Translations under genes and position numbers: made by a program
Shown here: positions 1 through 9,379 of the stretch, one piece after another
Layout: each line of letters opens with the position of its first letter
How positions within the stretch are numbered: the stretch's first letter is position 1
Notes under the pieces: model-generated
Database searches by the model: none
The model's input: the letters and a program-made list of their open reading frames with translations, nothing else
Told to the model about the DNA's origin: nothing
DNA from: Actinomycetes bacterium
GTDB lineage: Bacteria; Actinomycetota; Actinomycetes; Propionibacteriales; Propionibacteriaceae
Assembly (NCBI GenBank): GCA_023460935.1
Contig: JAEWOI010000021.1
Coordinates: 1 to 64,000, forward strand
Length of the DNA stretch: 64,000 nucleotides
Direction of reading: 5' to 3'

Positions 1-158
1 AAGTGGCCCGGCAAGACGTATTTCTAGTCTTGTTCGAACTCCATTCGCAAGGGGTTTCCCAAGGTTTCTTCGACCATTTCCCGGCACCCGGCGTGTCGTC
101 GGCGTGTCGCGTTACACCAGTGCACAGGCAGACGAAATGGCGTGGTCACGGCCCAGGC

Positions 159-1187
159 TCAGCCCACCAGCCACTGGGTGGTCGCGACGTACTCCTGGCC
201 GGGGCGCAGCACCGCATCCGGGAAGCCCGGCCGATTCGGGGCATCGGGGAAGTTCTGGGTCTCCAGCGCCACCCCGGCATGCAGCCCGTAGCGGCCACCG
301 GAGGTGCCAACCTGCGAGCCGTCGAAGTGCTCCCCGCCGTACATCTGCAGCCCGGGCTGGTCGCTGCGGATCGTGAGGGTCAGCCCGTCAGCGCCGGTGA
401 ACCGGCAGTGTTCCCGCAGGCCGGTGCCGTCTACCACCCAGTTGTGGTCGAAGCCGCCCCTGCGGGTGATGCCCTCGGCCAGCGCCGCCTGCCACGCCTC
501 GCCCAGGACGGGACCACTGCGGAAGTCTGCCGCGGAGCCGTCGACTTCGCGGACCTCGCCGGTCGGGATGCCGTCGTCGTCGTTCGGGGTGTACCGGGAG
601 GCGTGGATCAGCAGCCGGTGGCCGTCGGTGGAGCCGGAGCCCTCGCCGTCGAGATTGAAGTAGGGGTGGGTGGTCAGGTTCACCACGGTCGGGGCGTCGG
701 TCGCTGCCCGGTAGGTCACCTGCGCTCCGCCCGGGATGAGTTCGTAGCGGGCGCTGACCGAGAGGGCGCCGGGGTAGCCCTGGTCGCCGTCCGGGCTGAG
801 CAGGGTGAGCTCCACCCAGTCCGGTCCGCTGCCGGCCACGTCCCAGGTGCGGGAGTGGAAGCCGCCGGCGCCGCCGTGCAACTGGTTCGCGCCTTCGTTG
901 GCCGCCAACCGGTAGGTCGTCGAGTCGAGGGTGAACCGGGCGCCGCCGATCCGGTTGGCGAAGCGGCCGACGGTGGCGCCGAGGTAGCCCTCCGCCTCGA
1001 CATAGCCCGCGTGGTCGGGGTGGCCGAGCACGATGTTGCGCCAGCTGCCGTCGGCCAGCAGCACCTCGAAGCGGTGGATGGTCGCGCCCAGCGGCAGGAT
1101 CTCCAGCCGCACCGAAGCGCCGTCGAGCCGGACCAGGGAATCGTCGTCGATCACGGTGGTAACGCTATCAACAGCGCCTGGCTGCAC
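159..1187 (-). CDS. galM: Aldose 1-epimerase (mutarotase)
   Basis: Interconverts alpha and beta anomers of aldoses such as galactose and glucose in the cytoplasm. The 342-residue product has the family landmarks: NRIGG near residue 78, NQLHGG with substrate-binding His104, the THPYFNL motif with catalytic His174, Asp247 and the C-terminal Glu309 in ALETQNFPD, which acts as general base in GalM. Length matches the family. The ATG used gives a slightly long N terminus; the GTG eight codons later (VTTVIDDD) is a possible alternative. It lies 3 bases beyond the stop of the upstream efflux gene on the same strand, so the two are probably co-transcribed. No other gal genes are nearby, so the true substrate is open. 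Confidence 0.9.
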   Translation of the reverse strand: MQPGAVDSVTTVIDDDSLVRLDGASVRLEILPLGATIHRFEVLLADGSWRNIVLGHPDHAGYVEAEGYLGATVGRFANRIGGARFTLDSTTYRLAANEGANQLHGGAGGFHSRTWDVAGSGPDWVELTLLSPDGDQGYPGALSVSARYELIPGGAQVTYRAATDAPTVVNLTTHPYFNLDGEGSGSTDGHRLLIHASRYTPNDDDGIPTGEVREVDGSAADFRSGPVLGEAWQAALAEGITRRGGFDHNWVVDGTGLREHCRFTGADGLTLTIRSDQPGLQMYGGEHFDGSQVGTSGGRYGLHAGVALETQNFPDAPNRPGFPDAVLRPGQEYVATTQWLVG

Positions 1188-1190
1188 CGG

Positions 1191-2444
1191 CTACAACTCG
1201 TCGGTGGGTTCATACGCCGCGGCGTCGACAACTGCGGCCGGCTCCGCGGAGGTCCGGCGCAGGTGCCGGCCCCAGAGCCACCAGGCGACGAGGGTCAGCC
1301 CCAGCGCTGTCGCGGCCAGGCTCGGCAGGGAGAACGCCACCGCCGGGGCCAGCAGGCCGGCGATCCCTGCGTTGGCGAGCAGGGAGACGAACGACTGCAC
1401 CGACGACGCAGCCCCGCGCGAGTGCGGGAACTCGTCCAGCATCGCCAGGGTGAGGATCGGGAACGCGAGCGCGATCCCGAAGGAGTAGAACGGCAGGCAG
1501 GCCACCACCCACGGCAGCGCAGCGGCGCCGGGGACGAGGCTGATCGCGAGGTTCCCGACGGCGGCGACCACGCTGATCAGGTAGCCGAGGCTGGCCAGGC
1601 GCCGGCCGCTCATCCGCCCGGCCAGGCGGCCGCTGAGCCACGACCCGCACACCATCCCCGAGATCAGGGGCACGAACAGGATCCAGAAGTCCTGCTCGCC
1701 GCGGCCCAGCAGTTTCACCACGAACAGCGGCGCTGAGGAGATGTAGAGGAACATGCCGGCGAAGTTGAACATGCCGGTGAACGCCAGCCTGCGACCGGTG
1801 GCGTGCCGCCACACCCCGAGCAGCCCGTCCAGGAGGGTGCGGCCGTCGAAGCGCGAGCGTTGCCGAGCCGGGTGGGTCTCGGGCAGCGCGAGCACCACCA
1901 GCGCCAGCAGGAGCAGCCCGTAGGCGGTGAGGAACCAGAAGATGCCGCGCCAGTCGGCGAAGCCAAGCACCAACCCGCCGATGATCGGGGCCAGCGCTGG
2001 TGCCAACCCGAAGATCATCGCGATGTGGCTCATCGTGCGTTGCGCCTGTTCGTCTGTGAACACGTCGCGCACCATCGCCCTGCTGATGATCTGGCCGGCG
2101 CCGGCGCTGAGCCCCTGCACCGCGCGGAAGAACAGCAGCACACCCAGGTCGGGCGCGACCGCGCAGCCGACGGAGGCGGCAACGTACAACACCGTGCCGC
2201 CGATGATCACCGGCTTGCGGCCGAGCGCGTCCGACAACGGCCCGTGCAGCAGGCTCATCGCTGCGAACGCCAGCAGGTAGACGCTCACCAGTTGCTGCAG
2301 GGCGAGCTCCGAGACGCCCCACTCCTGCTCCAGGTGGGTGAATGCGGGGAAGATCGTGTCGATCGAGAACGGCCCAACCATGCCGAGGCCGGCGAGGATC
2401 ACCAGGAACACCGGCCCCGCGCCCGGCCGGTTCCGGTTGGGCAT
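1191..2444 (-). CDS. Bcr/CflA-family MFS drug efflux transporter
   Basis: A 417-residue, 12-helix major facilitator protein of the DHA1 Bcr/CflA type, expected to export drugs or small metabolites by proton antiport. Helix 1 carries the SIDTIFPAF segment typical of this subgroup, and the loop between helices 2 and 3 has the motif A core SDALGRKPV (about residues 70-79). A second acidic/basic loop (RRTSAEP) closes the C terminus. The ATG at 2444 begins MPNRNRPGAG; a GTG four codons upstream (2456) is also possible. A much longer open frame continues upstream, but that part overlaps the divergent glycosyltransferase gene and has no membrane character. Substrate cannot be told from sequence. Confidence 0.88.
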   Translation of the reverse strand: MPNRNRPGAGPVFLVILAGLGMVGPFSIDTIFPAFTHLEQEWGVSELALQQLVSVYLLAFAAMSLLHGPLSDALGRKPVIIGGTVLYVAASVGCAVAPDLGVLLFFRAVQGLSAGAGQIISRAMVRDVFTDEQAQRTMSHIAMIFGLAPALAPIIGGLVLGFADWRGIFWFLTAYGLLLLALVVLALPETHPARQRSRFDGRTLLDGLLGVWRHATGRRLAFTGMFNFAGMFLYISSAPLFVVKLLGRGEQDFWILFVPLISGMVCGSWLSGRLAGRMSGRRLASLGYLISVVAAVGNLAISLVPGAAALPWVVACLPFYSFGIALAFPILTLAMLDEFPHSRGAASSVQSFVSLLANAGIAGLLAPAVAFSLPSLAATALGLTLVAWWLWGRHLRRTSAEPAAVVDAAAYEPTDEL

Positions 2445-2507
2445 GCGGCTGGTCACAGCGCATCCTCGCACGCCGGGCCGCCCTGGCCGGGTGGCTAAGC
2501 TCGGCGC

Positions 2508-3731
2508 GTGCCGCGCGCCCTCAGCATCTGCTTCGTCTCCCTGCACACCTCGCCTGCGACGCTGCCGGGCTCGGGGGACGCCGGGGGCATGAACGTGGTC
2601 GAGCGCAGCCAGGCCCAGGCCCTCGCCGAGCTCGGGCACCGGGTCGAGCTGGTCACCCGGCGGTCGCACCCGGACGACCCGGACGAGGTGGAGCTGTTGC
2701 CCGGGGTGGTCCTGCGCCACCTGCCGGCCGGGCCGCCCACCCCGCTCGCCAAGAGCGCGATCGACGACCACATCGATGAGTTCTCCGCCGGCCTGGCACG
2801 ACTGGGTGGCCACGACCTCTACCACTCGCACCACTGGATGTCCGGGGTCGCAGCGCTGCCGGTGGCGGCGGCGCGGGGCGTGCCGCACATCCAGAGCTAC
2901 CACTCCGTCGCCGCCCTGCCCGGCTCCCCGCTCTCTGCGGGTGAGCCGCCGGAGTCCCCGCGCCGGGTGGCTGGTGAGGCGCTCGTCGCCAGGCAGTCCC
3001 AGGCTGTCATCGCGATCAGCGCAGCCGAGGCCCGCACGGTGATCGAGCGCTGCGGCGCCGAGGCCGAACGGGTGGCGATCATCTCACCCGGGGTGGACCA
3101 GGAGCTGTTCCGGCCGTTGCTGGCAGCTGAGCAGCGGTGGTCGTGGCCGGGCGCGGGAGGCGCCGGCTGGCCGCGGGGCTACGTCTTGTTCGCCGCGAGG
3201 CTGCAGCCGCTCAAGGCGCCGGACCTGGCGATCCGGGCGCTGGCGGGGGTGGAGCCGGCCCTGCGTCCCCAGCTCGTGGTGGCCGGTGACACCTCTGCCG
3301 ATTTCGCCACCTACGAGAACGACCTGCTCGCGCTGGTGACCGAGCTCGGCCTCGACGGGCAGGTCACGTTCGTCGGTCCGCAGCCACGGCCGGAACTCGC
3401 CCGGCTGATGCGCGGCGCCCGCGTGGTGCTCGTGCCCTCGCACTCGGAGACGTTCGGCCTGGTGGCCCTGGAGGCCGCTGCCAGCGGGACGCCGGTGATC
3501 GCGGCTTCCGCCGGCGGGCTCCGCGAGGCGGTGGCCCACGGTGTCACCGGCCAGCTGATGGACAGCCGGCAGCCGGAGGACTGGGCGCGCGCGCTCACCC
3601 GCCTGCTCACCGAGCCGGGCCTGCTGGAACGAATGGGCACCGTCTCGCGGGTGCACGCCCGCCGGTTCGACTGGCGCTGGACAGGGCAGCGGCTGGTGGC
3701 GGTGTACCGACAACTCCTCGGGCCGGCGTGA
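2508..3731 (+). CDS. GT4 glycosyltransferase, MshA-like
   Basis: A 407-residue GT-B glycosyltransferase starting at GTG. The N terminus carries the GSGDAGGMNV signature shared with MshA, which joins GlcNAc to inositol phosphate as the first step of mycothiol synthesis. The C-terminal domain has SHSETFGLVALEAAASGTPVI, containing the EX7E donor site of family 4. The next gene, overlapping by one base (TGATG), resembles MshB, the second enzyme of that pathway, which supports an MshA role. However, the middle segment (HSHHWMSGVAAL, then PHIQSYHS) is only moderately MshA-like, so a different sugar acceptor is possible. I see the family clearly; the mycothiol assignment is inference. Confidence 0.8.
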   Translation: MPRALSICFVSLHTSPATLPGSGDAGGMNVVERSQAQALAELGHRVELVTRRSHPDDPDEVELLPGVVLRHLPAGPPTPLAKSAIDDHIDEFSAGLARLGGHDLYHSHHWMSGVAALPVAAARGVPHIQSYHSVAALPGSPLSAGEPPESPRRVAGEALVARQSQAVIAISAAEARTVIERCGAEAERVAIISPGVDQELFRPLLAAEQRWSWPGAGGAGWPRGYVLFAARLQPLKAPDLAIRALAGVEPALRPQLVVAGDTSADFATYENDLLALVTELGLDGQVTFVGPQPRPELARLMRGARVVLVPSHSETFGLVALEAAASGTPVIAASAGGLREAVAHGVTGQLMDSRQPEDWARALTRLLTEPGLLERMGTVSRVHARRFDWRWTGQRLVAVYRQLLGPA

Positions 3732-4480
3732 TGCTGCCGCCGCCCGGTACCCGGATCGTGTTCCTGCACGCCCACCCGGACGACGAGACCCTGGCCACCG
3801 GCGGGCTGCTGGCTGAGCTGGGCGCCCGCGGCTATCGGACGGGTGTCGTCACCGCGACGCGGGGCGAACAGGGCGAGGTGGTGCCGGGACCGTTGAGCCG
3901 GCTGGCAGGCACCCCGCAACTGGTCGCCCACCGCGAGGCTGAACTGGCCGCAGCCCTGGCTGAACTGGGCGTGGCCGACCACGCCTTCCTCGGAGCGCCT
4001 CCGGCCCGCGCCGCGGGGCTGCCGCCACGCCGCTACACCGACTCGGGCATGCGCTGGCTGGATGCGGAGCAGACCCTGGCCGGCCCCGTCGAGGGCTCCG
4101 GCCCGGACAGCCTGGCCGCAGCGCCGGTGGCGGAACCCGCCGCCGACCTTGCCGCCTTCCTGGAGTGGTCGGGAGCTGCGGCCCTGGTGGGCTACGACGC
4201 CCACGGCGGCTACGGGCATCCCGACCACGTCGCCTGCCACCACGTTGCCGTCGCGGCCGCAGCCCTGACCGGCATCCCGCTGCTCGAAGTGGTGTCGGAA
4301 CCCCTGCTGCCGCGCGCGGGGGCGCAGGAGTTCAACCTTGCCGAGCACCTGCCGGCGGTGCGGCGGGCGCTGGCCGACTACACCAGCCAGCTCACCGTGG
4401 ACGGTGACGAAGTGGTGCACGTCGGCGGGCAGCGCCAGCCGATCCTGACCACCCTGTGGCTCGTTCGGGCCGGGACGTAG
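3731..4480 (+). CDS. mshB: PIG-L family deacetylase, probable MshB (GlcNAc-inositol deacetylase)
   Basis: Zinc-dependent N-deacetylase of the LmbE/PIG-L family. Zinc and catalytic residues are visible in the N-terminal HAHPDDET motif and in GYGHPDH towards the C terminus. TRGEQGEVV and RYTDSGMRW are close to the corresponding MshB segments, so the likely reaction is removal of acetate from GlcNAc-inositol in mycothiol synthesis. About 249 residues is somewhat short compared with the roughly 290-300 of characterised MshB proteins. ATG at 3731 overlaps the previous stop by one base; GTG at 3728 would add one residue. Alternative: mycothiol S-conjugate amidase (Mca) or another PIG-L deacetylase. 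Translational coupling with the MshA-like gene supports a shared pathway. Confidence 0.78.
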   Translation: MLPPPGTRIVFLHAHPDDETLATGGLLAELGARGYRTGVVTATRGEQGEVVPGPLSRLAGTPQLVAHREAELAAALAELGVADHAFLGAPPARAAGLPPRRYTDSGMRWLDAEQTLAGPVEGSGPDSLAAAPVAEPAADLAAFLEWSGAAALVGYDAHGGYGHPDHVACHHVAVAAAALTGIPLLEVVSEPLLPRAGAQEFNLAEHLPAVRRALADYTSQLTVDGDEVVHVGGQRQPILTTLWLVRAGT

Positions 4481-4542
4481 CCACCCGGGCCCGGTACCGG
4501 CAAGACTCTGGGTAGCTGCAGCCGCTCGGTGAAGGAGGTGCC

Positions 4543-5916
4543 ATGAACCGGCCACGCCGGGTGGCGATCGTCGGCGCCGGGCCCGCAGGGCTGTTTGCTG
4601 CCGCGGCGCTGCTGGCGCAGGACCGGATCGAGCTCGGCATCGACATCTTCGACCGGCTGCCGACCCCCTTCGGGCTGTTGCGCTACGGGGTCGCGCCCGA
4701 CCACGCCAGCATCAAGGCCGTGGCCACCACCCTTGCCCGGGTGTTCGACTCCCCTTCGGTGCGGTTCCTCGGGCTGGTGGAGTTCGGCCTGGACGTCACC
4801 GCAGCGGAGCTGCTGGGCGCCTACGACGCGATCATCTACGCCGCAGGGGCCGCCGAGGACCGCCGGCTGCGCATCCCGGGGGAGGACCTGCCGGGCAGCC
4901 GGTCGGCGCGGGAGTTCGTGGCGTGGTACTCCGGCCATCCCGACGCCGCGGCCCAGTCGCTGGCCGGCGTGCGGACGGTGGTCACCGTCGGCGTCGGAAA
5001 CGTGGCGGTGGACGTCGCGAGGATCCTGCTGAAGGACCCGGCGGAGCTGGACGCCACCGACATGCCGGACGCTGTGCTGGCCGAACTGCGCGCAGCCCGG
5101 GTGGAGCACGTGTGGATCATCGGCCGCCGGGGGCCCGAGCACGCCAGCTTCACCACCCCCGAGCTCCGCGAGCTGCTCGCCACCCCGGGCATCGGGATCA
5201 CGGTGGACGGCTGCGACCTGGCCGCCATCGACGACGCCGACCTCGACCGGCGCACCAGGGCGAACGTCGCGGCGCTCACCCTGGCCGCAGCCGGTAACCC
5301 GCCTGCGCCGAAGCGCTGGCTGCACCTGTTGTTCTGGCACCGTCCGGCGGAGATCCTTGGCGACGACAGGGTCCGGGCGGTCCGGCTGGAGGCCACGGCC
5401 GCGGCAGGTCCGGGCAGCGTCACCGGGGCCGGCCGGTACACCACCGTGGACGCGGAACTCGTGCTGCGCTCGATCGGCTACCGCGGGGTGCCGCTTCCCG
5501 GCGTCCCGTTCGACGCGGAAACCGGCCGGATCCCGAACGTCGACGGGCGGGTGGTCGAGCCCGACGGCACCCCGCGGCCCCGCGAGTACGCGGTTGGCTG
5601 GATCAAGCGCGGCCCGATCGGCGTGATCGGCACCAACAAGAAGGACGCCGGTGAGGTCGTCCAGCTGGTCCTCGCCGACCTGGCCGCAGCGCCTCTGCCT
5701 GAACTGGACGACCTCGACCGGCGGCTGGCCGCGCGGGGGCTGCGCCCGAGCACGCTCGCCGACTGGCAGCGCATCGACGCGGCGGAGATCGACCGGGGCG
5801 GTGCGCGGGGCAGGGAGCGCACGAAGATCGAGGCCTGGCAGGAACTGCTCGACCTCGTCCGGCTGGGCCGTCCCGGCGGGCCGCCGTCGGCGGCCGACCG
5901 GCGCCCGGCTCCGTAG
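4543..5916 (+). CDS. fprA: Ferredoxin/flavodoxin-NADP+ reductase, FprA (adrenodoxin reductase) type
   Basis: FAD enzyme of 457 residues that moves electrons between NADPH and ferredoxin. The FAD Rossmann motif GAGPAG is at residues 11-16, the family block PTPFGLLRYGVAPDH at 40-54, the NADP-binding GVGNVAVDVAR at 150-160, and the C-terminal flavin segment GWIKRGPIGVIGTNKKDAGEVV is cut here for brevity as GWIKRGPIGVIGTNK. Length fits FprA of mycobacteria. A strong ribosome site (GAAGGAGG) stands five bases before the ATG. It follows the mshB-like gene by 62 bases; its redox role would suit a thiol-homeostasis neighbourhood, though this may be coincidence. No ferredoxin gene is adjacent. Confidence 0.9.
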   Translation: MNRPRRVAIVGAGPAGLFAAAALLAQDRIELGIDIFDRLPTPFGLLRYGVAPDHASIKAVATTLARVFDSPSVRFLGLVEFGLDVTAAELLGAYDAIIYAAGAAEDRRLRIPGEDLPGSRSAREFVAWYSGHPDAAAQSLAGVRTVVTVGVGNVAVDVARILLKDPAELDATDMPDAVLAELRAARVEHVWIIGRRGPEHASFTTPELRELLATPGIGITVDGCDLAAIDDADLDRRTRANVAALTLAAAGNPPAPKRWLHLLFWHRPAEILGDDRVRAVRLEATAAAGPGSVTGAGRYTTVDAELVLRSIGYRGVPLPGVPFDAETGRIPNVDGRVVEPDGTPRPREYAVGWIKRGPIGVIGTNKKDAGEVVQLVLADLAAAPLPELDDLDRRLAARGLRPSTLADWQRIDAAEIDRGGARGRERTKIEAWQELLDLVRLGRPGGPPSAADRRPAP

Positions 5917-5925
5917 GCTGTCCCC

Positions 5926-6228
5926 GTGATCAAGCACATCGTGATGTGGAACTTCGCCGAGTCAGCCGAGGGCGCGGACCGGGCGACCAACCTGCGGATC
6001 GTCGCCGACCGCCTGGCAGGGCTCAGCCAGGTGGTGCCGGGCATCCTCAAGCTGGAGCCGGTGATCCCGGTCGAGCCCTTCGAGCACAGCTACGACCTGG
6101 TGCTGTACTCCGAGTTCGAGAGCCCGGAGGCGCTGCAGGCCTACGCCACCCATCCAGAGCACGTGGCCCTCGCCGGGTTCATCGCCAAGGTACGGACCGC
6201 GCGGGTCTGCGTCGACTACAAGGCCTGA
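5926..6228 (+). CDS. Dabb (stress-responsive alpha/beta barrel) domain protein
   Basis: A 100-residue protein that is a single Dabb domain: IKHIVMWNF at the start, a central stretch around LEPVIPVEPFEHSYDLVLY, and the closing HPEHVALAGF segment. Dabb proteins are dimeric ferredoxin-like barrels; most have no assigned reaction. It begins at GTG nine bases after the fprA-like stop, so it is probably the last gene of that operon. A possible role as a small dimeric enzyme or ligand-binding protein linked to the reductase cannot be decided from sequence. Confidence 0.85.
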   Translation: MIKHIVMWNFAESAEGADRATNLRIVADRLAGLSQVVPGILKLEPVIPVEPFEHSYDLVLYSEFESPEALQAYATHPEHVALAGFIAKVRTARVCVDYKA

Positions 6229-6342
6229 GCGCGCCCGAACCGGTGGTCCTGGCCGGTCGCGGCCGCGCGCGGCCCTACCATTGTCCGCGGGAGTAGCGGA
6301 CTCCCCGGCCGTCCGGTGCGGCCAGTACTGACGGAGGAATGC

Positions 6343-7509
6343 ATGGAAGCGGTGAGTCGTCGTACGGCGATGCTCGGAGCGCTGGGTGCTGCCGGCGCGG
6401 CCCTGGTCGGGTGCTCCACCGAGACCCCCCAGCCGCAGGCGCCCGGCTCGACCGTCCCGCCCACTTCCCCGACTTCTCCCGCAGCCACCCCCACTCCGAG
6501 CGCCGACACCACGCCCCGGTGGCCGCTCACCGGCAAGGTGCTGAAGAACCCGGACGACGCCAGGCACATCGCGGTCGCGGTGAAGGTGCCCGACAACCGC
6601 AACGAGCACCCGCAGATCGGCCTGGACAAGGCCGACATCGTCTACGTGCAGCTGGACGGCTACCCGGCCGCGGTCGGCCGGTCCGGCACGCGGCTGGTGC
6701 CGGTGTTCCACTCCAGGTTCCCCGAGCTGGTCAACCCGGTGCGCTCGATCCGGCCCGTGGACGTCCCGATGCTCGCGCCCATGAACCCGATCATTGGCAA
6801 CACCGGCGCCTACCCGTGGGTGCTGCGCTACGCCAAGTACCACGACGAGTTCCTCGTGCCGATGAAGTCCTACACGGCCACCAAGGGCACCGGCTCCTAC
6901 AGCATCCTCGGCAGCCGGGTCCGCACCTGGCAGGGCCGCACGTACTACGACCGGGCGGTGGCGTGCCATCCGGAGCAGCTGGCCAAGCAGACCAAGAAGT
7001 TCGCGGACGGGCCCAGGCAGGCCTACTTCCCGTGGGCTGCGAGCGACGCGGAGGTGAGCACCGAGGTTGCCGGCAAGGACGCCCGCTACGTCAGCGTGCC
7101 GTGGATGACCGGCAACACCTTCCCGATGAGCTACACCTACAGCGAGAAGACCGGTCGCTACCTGCGGTCGATGCCGTGGGGGAAGCATGTGATGTCGGAC
7201 GGCAAGCGCATATCCTGCGACAACGTCCTGGTGATCCGTGCGAAGCACGTGTTCGGCCGGATCTTCCCGGGCGGCCGCATCGACTCCGACTACCACGGCC
7301 ACGACGAGCCGATCCACGACATCATCAACGCTGAGGGGACCTTCTATTACGCCCACGGCGGCAAGTACGTGAAGGGCACCTGGACCAAGGGCAAGGTGCA
7401 GGACCTGTTCGAGTTCACCCTCGAGGACGGCAGTCCGCTCAGGATGGCACCGGGACAGACCTGGGTGGAGCTTCCGAACTCGAACGCCAAGATCCAGATC
7501 AAGGGCTGA
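6343..7509 (+). CDS. DUF3048 (YerB-like) lipoprotein
   Basis: A 388-residue exported lipoprotein. The N terminus SRRTAMLGALGAAGAALVGC has a twin-arginine-like start and a lipobox (LVGC), followed by a Pro/Thr/Ser-rich linker to about residue 60. The remainder is the two-part DUF3048 region, with blocks IAVKVPDNR, SRFPELVNPVRSIR and a C-terminal GTWTKGKVQDLFEF segment. The family includes Bacillus YerB; its biochemical role is not established to my knowledge. Start chosen at the ATG with GGAGG six bases upstream; an in-frame upstream start at 6316 lacks such a site and would spoil the signal peptide. Likely anchored to the outer face of the membrane. Confidence 0.85.
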   Translation: MEAVSRRTAMLGALGAAGAALVGCSTETPQPQAPGSTVPPTSPTSPAATPTPSADTTPRWPLTGKVLKNPDDARHIAVAVKVPDNRNEHPQIGLDKADIVYVQLDGYPAAVGRSGTRLVPVFHSRFPELVNPVRSIRPVDVPMLAPMNPIIGNTGAYPWVLRYAKYHDEFLVPMKSYTATKGTGSYSILGSRVRTWQGRTYYDRAVACHPEQLAKQTKKFADGPRQAYFPWAASDAEVSTEVAGKDARYVSVPWMTGNTFPMSYTYSEKTGRYLRSMPWGKHVMSDGKRISCDNVLVIRAKHVFGRIFPGGRIDSDYHGHDEPIHDIINAEGTFYYAHGGKYVKGTWTKGKVQDLFEFTLEDGSPLRMAPGQTWVELPNSNAKIQIKG

Positions 7510-7573
7510 CGTCCGCGCAGAGCGAACCGTTGCCGGCGCCTCCGCCCCCTGATCCGGGCGTAGGGTCGGCGGC

Positions 7574-9373
7574 GTGCGCCAACTGATCCGGATCCTCGGC
7601 GTCGCTCGCGAGCTCCTGCCGGCGTACGCGGCCATCGTGCTCGCCGGCGTCCTTACCGCTGCCACCGGGCTGGCGGTGCCGTTCATCCTGAAGGCTGCGA
7701 CAGACGAGATCGTCGCGGCCATGTCCGGTGGTGGCGGCGGCGTCCCTGCGGTCCTGTGGCTGGCCTTCCTGCTGCTGCTCACCGACCTGGCGAACACGTT
7801 CATCACGAACGCCGGCGGCTACCTGGGCGACGTGATGGCGATCCGGCTGCGGTCGATCCTCTCCCGAAACTACTTCGAGAAGCTGCTGCGGCTGCCGCAG
7901 CGCTACTTCGACTCCGAACTCACCGGCACGATCATCTCCCGGTTGCAGCGCTCGATCACCGAGACCACGGCGTTCCTCAACATGTTCGCCAACAACTTCC
8001 TGCCGATGCTGATCTCGGTGGGCGCGGCGCTGGTGATCATCGCCACCTACTCGTGGTGGCTGGCCCTGCTCATGGTCGTGGTCTACCCGCTGTTCACTTG
8101 GCTGACCACGATCACTTCCCGGCGCTGGCAGCGGCTGGAGACCGCCAAGAACCTGGAGTTCGACATCGCCGGCGGCAGGTTCGCCGAGGTCGTCGGGCAG
8201 ATCCGCGTGGTGAAGAGCTTCGTCGCCGAGCCGCGCGAGCTCAGCCACTTCAACTCCCGCTACGACACCACCATCGGGCTCACCCGCGAGCAGTCGGGCT
8301 TCTGGCACCGCATGGACGTGCTGCGCCGCGGCGCCCTCAACGTCATCTTCTTCGGCATCTACGCCATCATCTTCACCTCGACGATCTCCGGTGAGTTCAC
8401 CCTCGGCGTGATGGTGCTGCTGATCCAGCTGGTCAGCATGGCCAGGCAGCCGGTGCAGTCGATGAGCTTCCTCGTCGACGCCTCGCAGCGGGCGATCACC
8501 GGCTGCAGGGACTACTTCGCAGTGATCGACGAGCCGGCTGAGGTGCCCGCGCTGCCCGCGGCGGGCGCACTGCCCGGGCCGGTGGCGGCAGCGCCCGGCG
8601 AACCGATCGTGGAGTTCCGCGACGCCCGGTTCGGCTACCCCGACGGGGCAGAGGTGCTGCGAGGGGTCAGCTTCGAGGTGCGCCGCGGCGAGCGGGTGGC
8701 GTTCGTCGGCGAGAGCGGCGTGGGCAAGACCACCATGACCAGCCTGCTGCTGGGGCTCTACCCGCTGACCTCCGGCCGGCTGCTCGTCGACGGCCGGGAC
8801 GTGGCCGGGATCCCGCTGGCGGAACTGCGTGCCCAGGTTGGCGTGGTCTTCCAGGACCCGGCGCTCTTCTCCGGCACGATCCGGGAGAACATCGCCTACG
8901 GCCGTCCCGGGGCGGGGGAGGACGAGATCGTCGCAGCGGCCCAGCGGGCGCACGCCCACGGGTTCATCACCGCCCTGCCCGGCGGCTACGACGCCGAGAT
9001 CGGGGAGCGCGGCGTCAAGCTCTCCGGTGGCCAGAAGCAGCGGATCGCCGTGGCCAGGGCGCTGCTGAAGGACGCCCCGATCCTGGTGCTGGACGAGGCG
9101 ACCAGCTCGCTGGACTCGAAGGCGGAGCGGCAGGTGCAGCAGGGCCTGGAGGAGCTGATGGCCGAGCGCACCACGCTGATCATCGCCCACCGGTTGAGCA
9201 CCATCAGTTCGGTCGACCGGATCGTCACGCTCCGCGACGGCCTCATCGACGAGATCGGCACCCCGGCGGAACTGGCCGGCACCGGCGGGATCTACGCCGA
9301 GCTCCTGGCCCTGCAGGCGGCCTCCACCCGTTCGAGCCGGAAGATCCTGCAGCGCTTCGAGATCCTGGGCTGA
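7574..9373 (+). CDS. ABC exporter half-transporter (fused membrane and ATPase domains)
   Basis: A 599-residue ABC exporter subunit. Residues 1 to about 310 form a six-helix type IV membrane domain, and the C-terminal half is the nucleotide-binding domain: Walker A GESGVGKTT near residue 380, signature LSGGQ near 483, Walker B ILVLDEATS near 504 and the switch histidine in IIAHRLS. It should act as a homodimer, or with a partner not present here, in the MsbA/LmrA/multidrug-lipid group. It starts at GTG 64 bases after the DUF3048 gene. The following acetyltransferase begins six bases after its stop, so the two are probably co-transcribed. Substrate unknown. Confidence 0.9.
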   Translation: MRQLIRILGVARELLPAYAAIVLAGVLTAATGLAVPFILKAATDEIVAAMSGGGGGVPAVLWLAFLLLLTDLANTFITNAGGYLGDVMAIRLRSILSRNYFEKLLRLPQRYFDSELTGTIISRLQRSITETTAFLNMFANNFLPMLISVGAALVIIATYSWWLALLMVVVYPLFTWLTTITSRRWQRLETAKNLEFDIAGGRFAEVVGQIRVVKSFVAEPRELSHFNSRYDTTIGLTREQSGFWHRMDVLRRGALNVIFFGIYAIIFTSTISGEFTLGVMVLLIQLVSMARQPVQSMSFLVDASQRAITGCRDYFAVIDEPAEVPALPAAGALPGPVAAAPGEPIVEFRDARFGYPDGAEVLRGVSFEVRRGERVAFVGESGVGKTTMTSLLLGLYPLTSGRLLVDGRDVAGIPLAELRAQVGVVFQDPALFSGTIRENIAYGRPGAGEDEIVAAAQRAHAHGFITALPGGYDAEIGERGVKLSGGQKQRIAVARALLKDAPILVLDEATSSLDSKAERQVQQGLEELMAERTTLIIAHRLSTISSVDRIVTLRDGLIDEIGTPAELAGTGGIYAELLALQAASTRSSRKILQRFEILG

Positions 9374-9379
9374 GCCGGG

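Noticed and set aside
3..1736. Long open reading frame of 577 codons opposite galM
   Set aside because: Shadow frame in GC-rich DNA; rich in Gly/Arg/Pro/His with no domain, and galM with all active-site residues lies on the other strand.
6283..6301. Hairpin GTCCGC/GCGGAC before the DUF3048 gene
   Set aside because: Six-base stem without U run, common by chance at this GC content.
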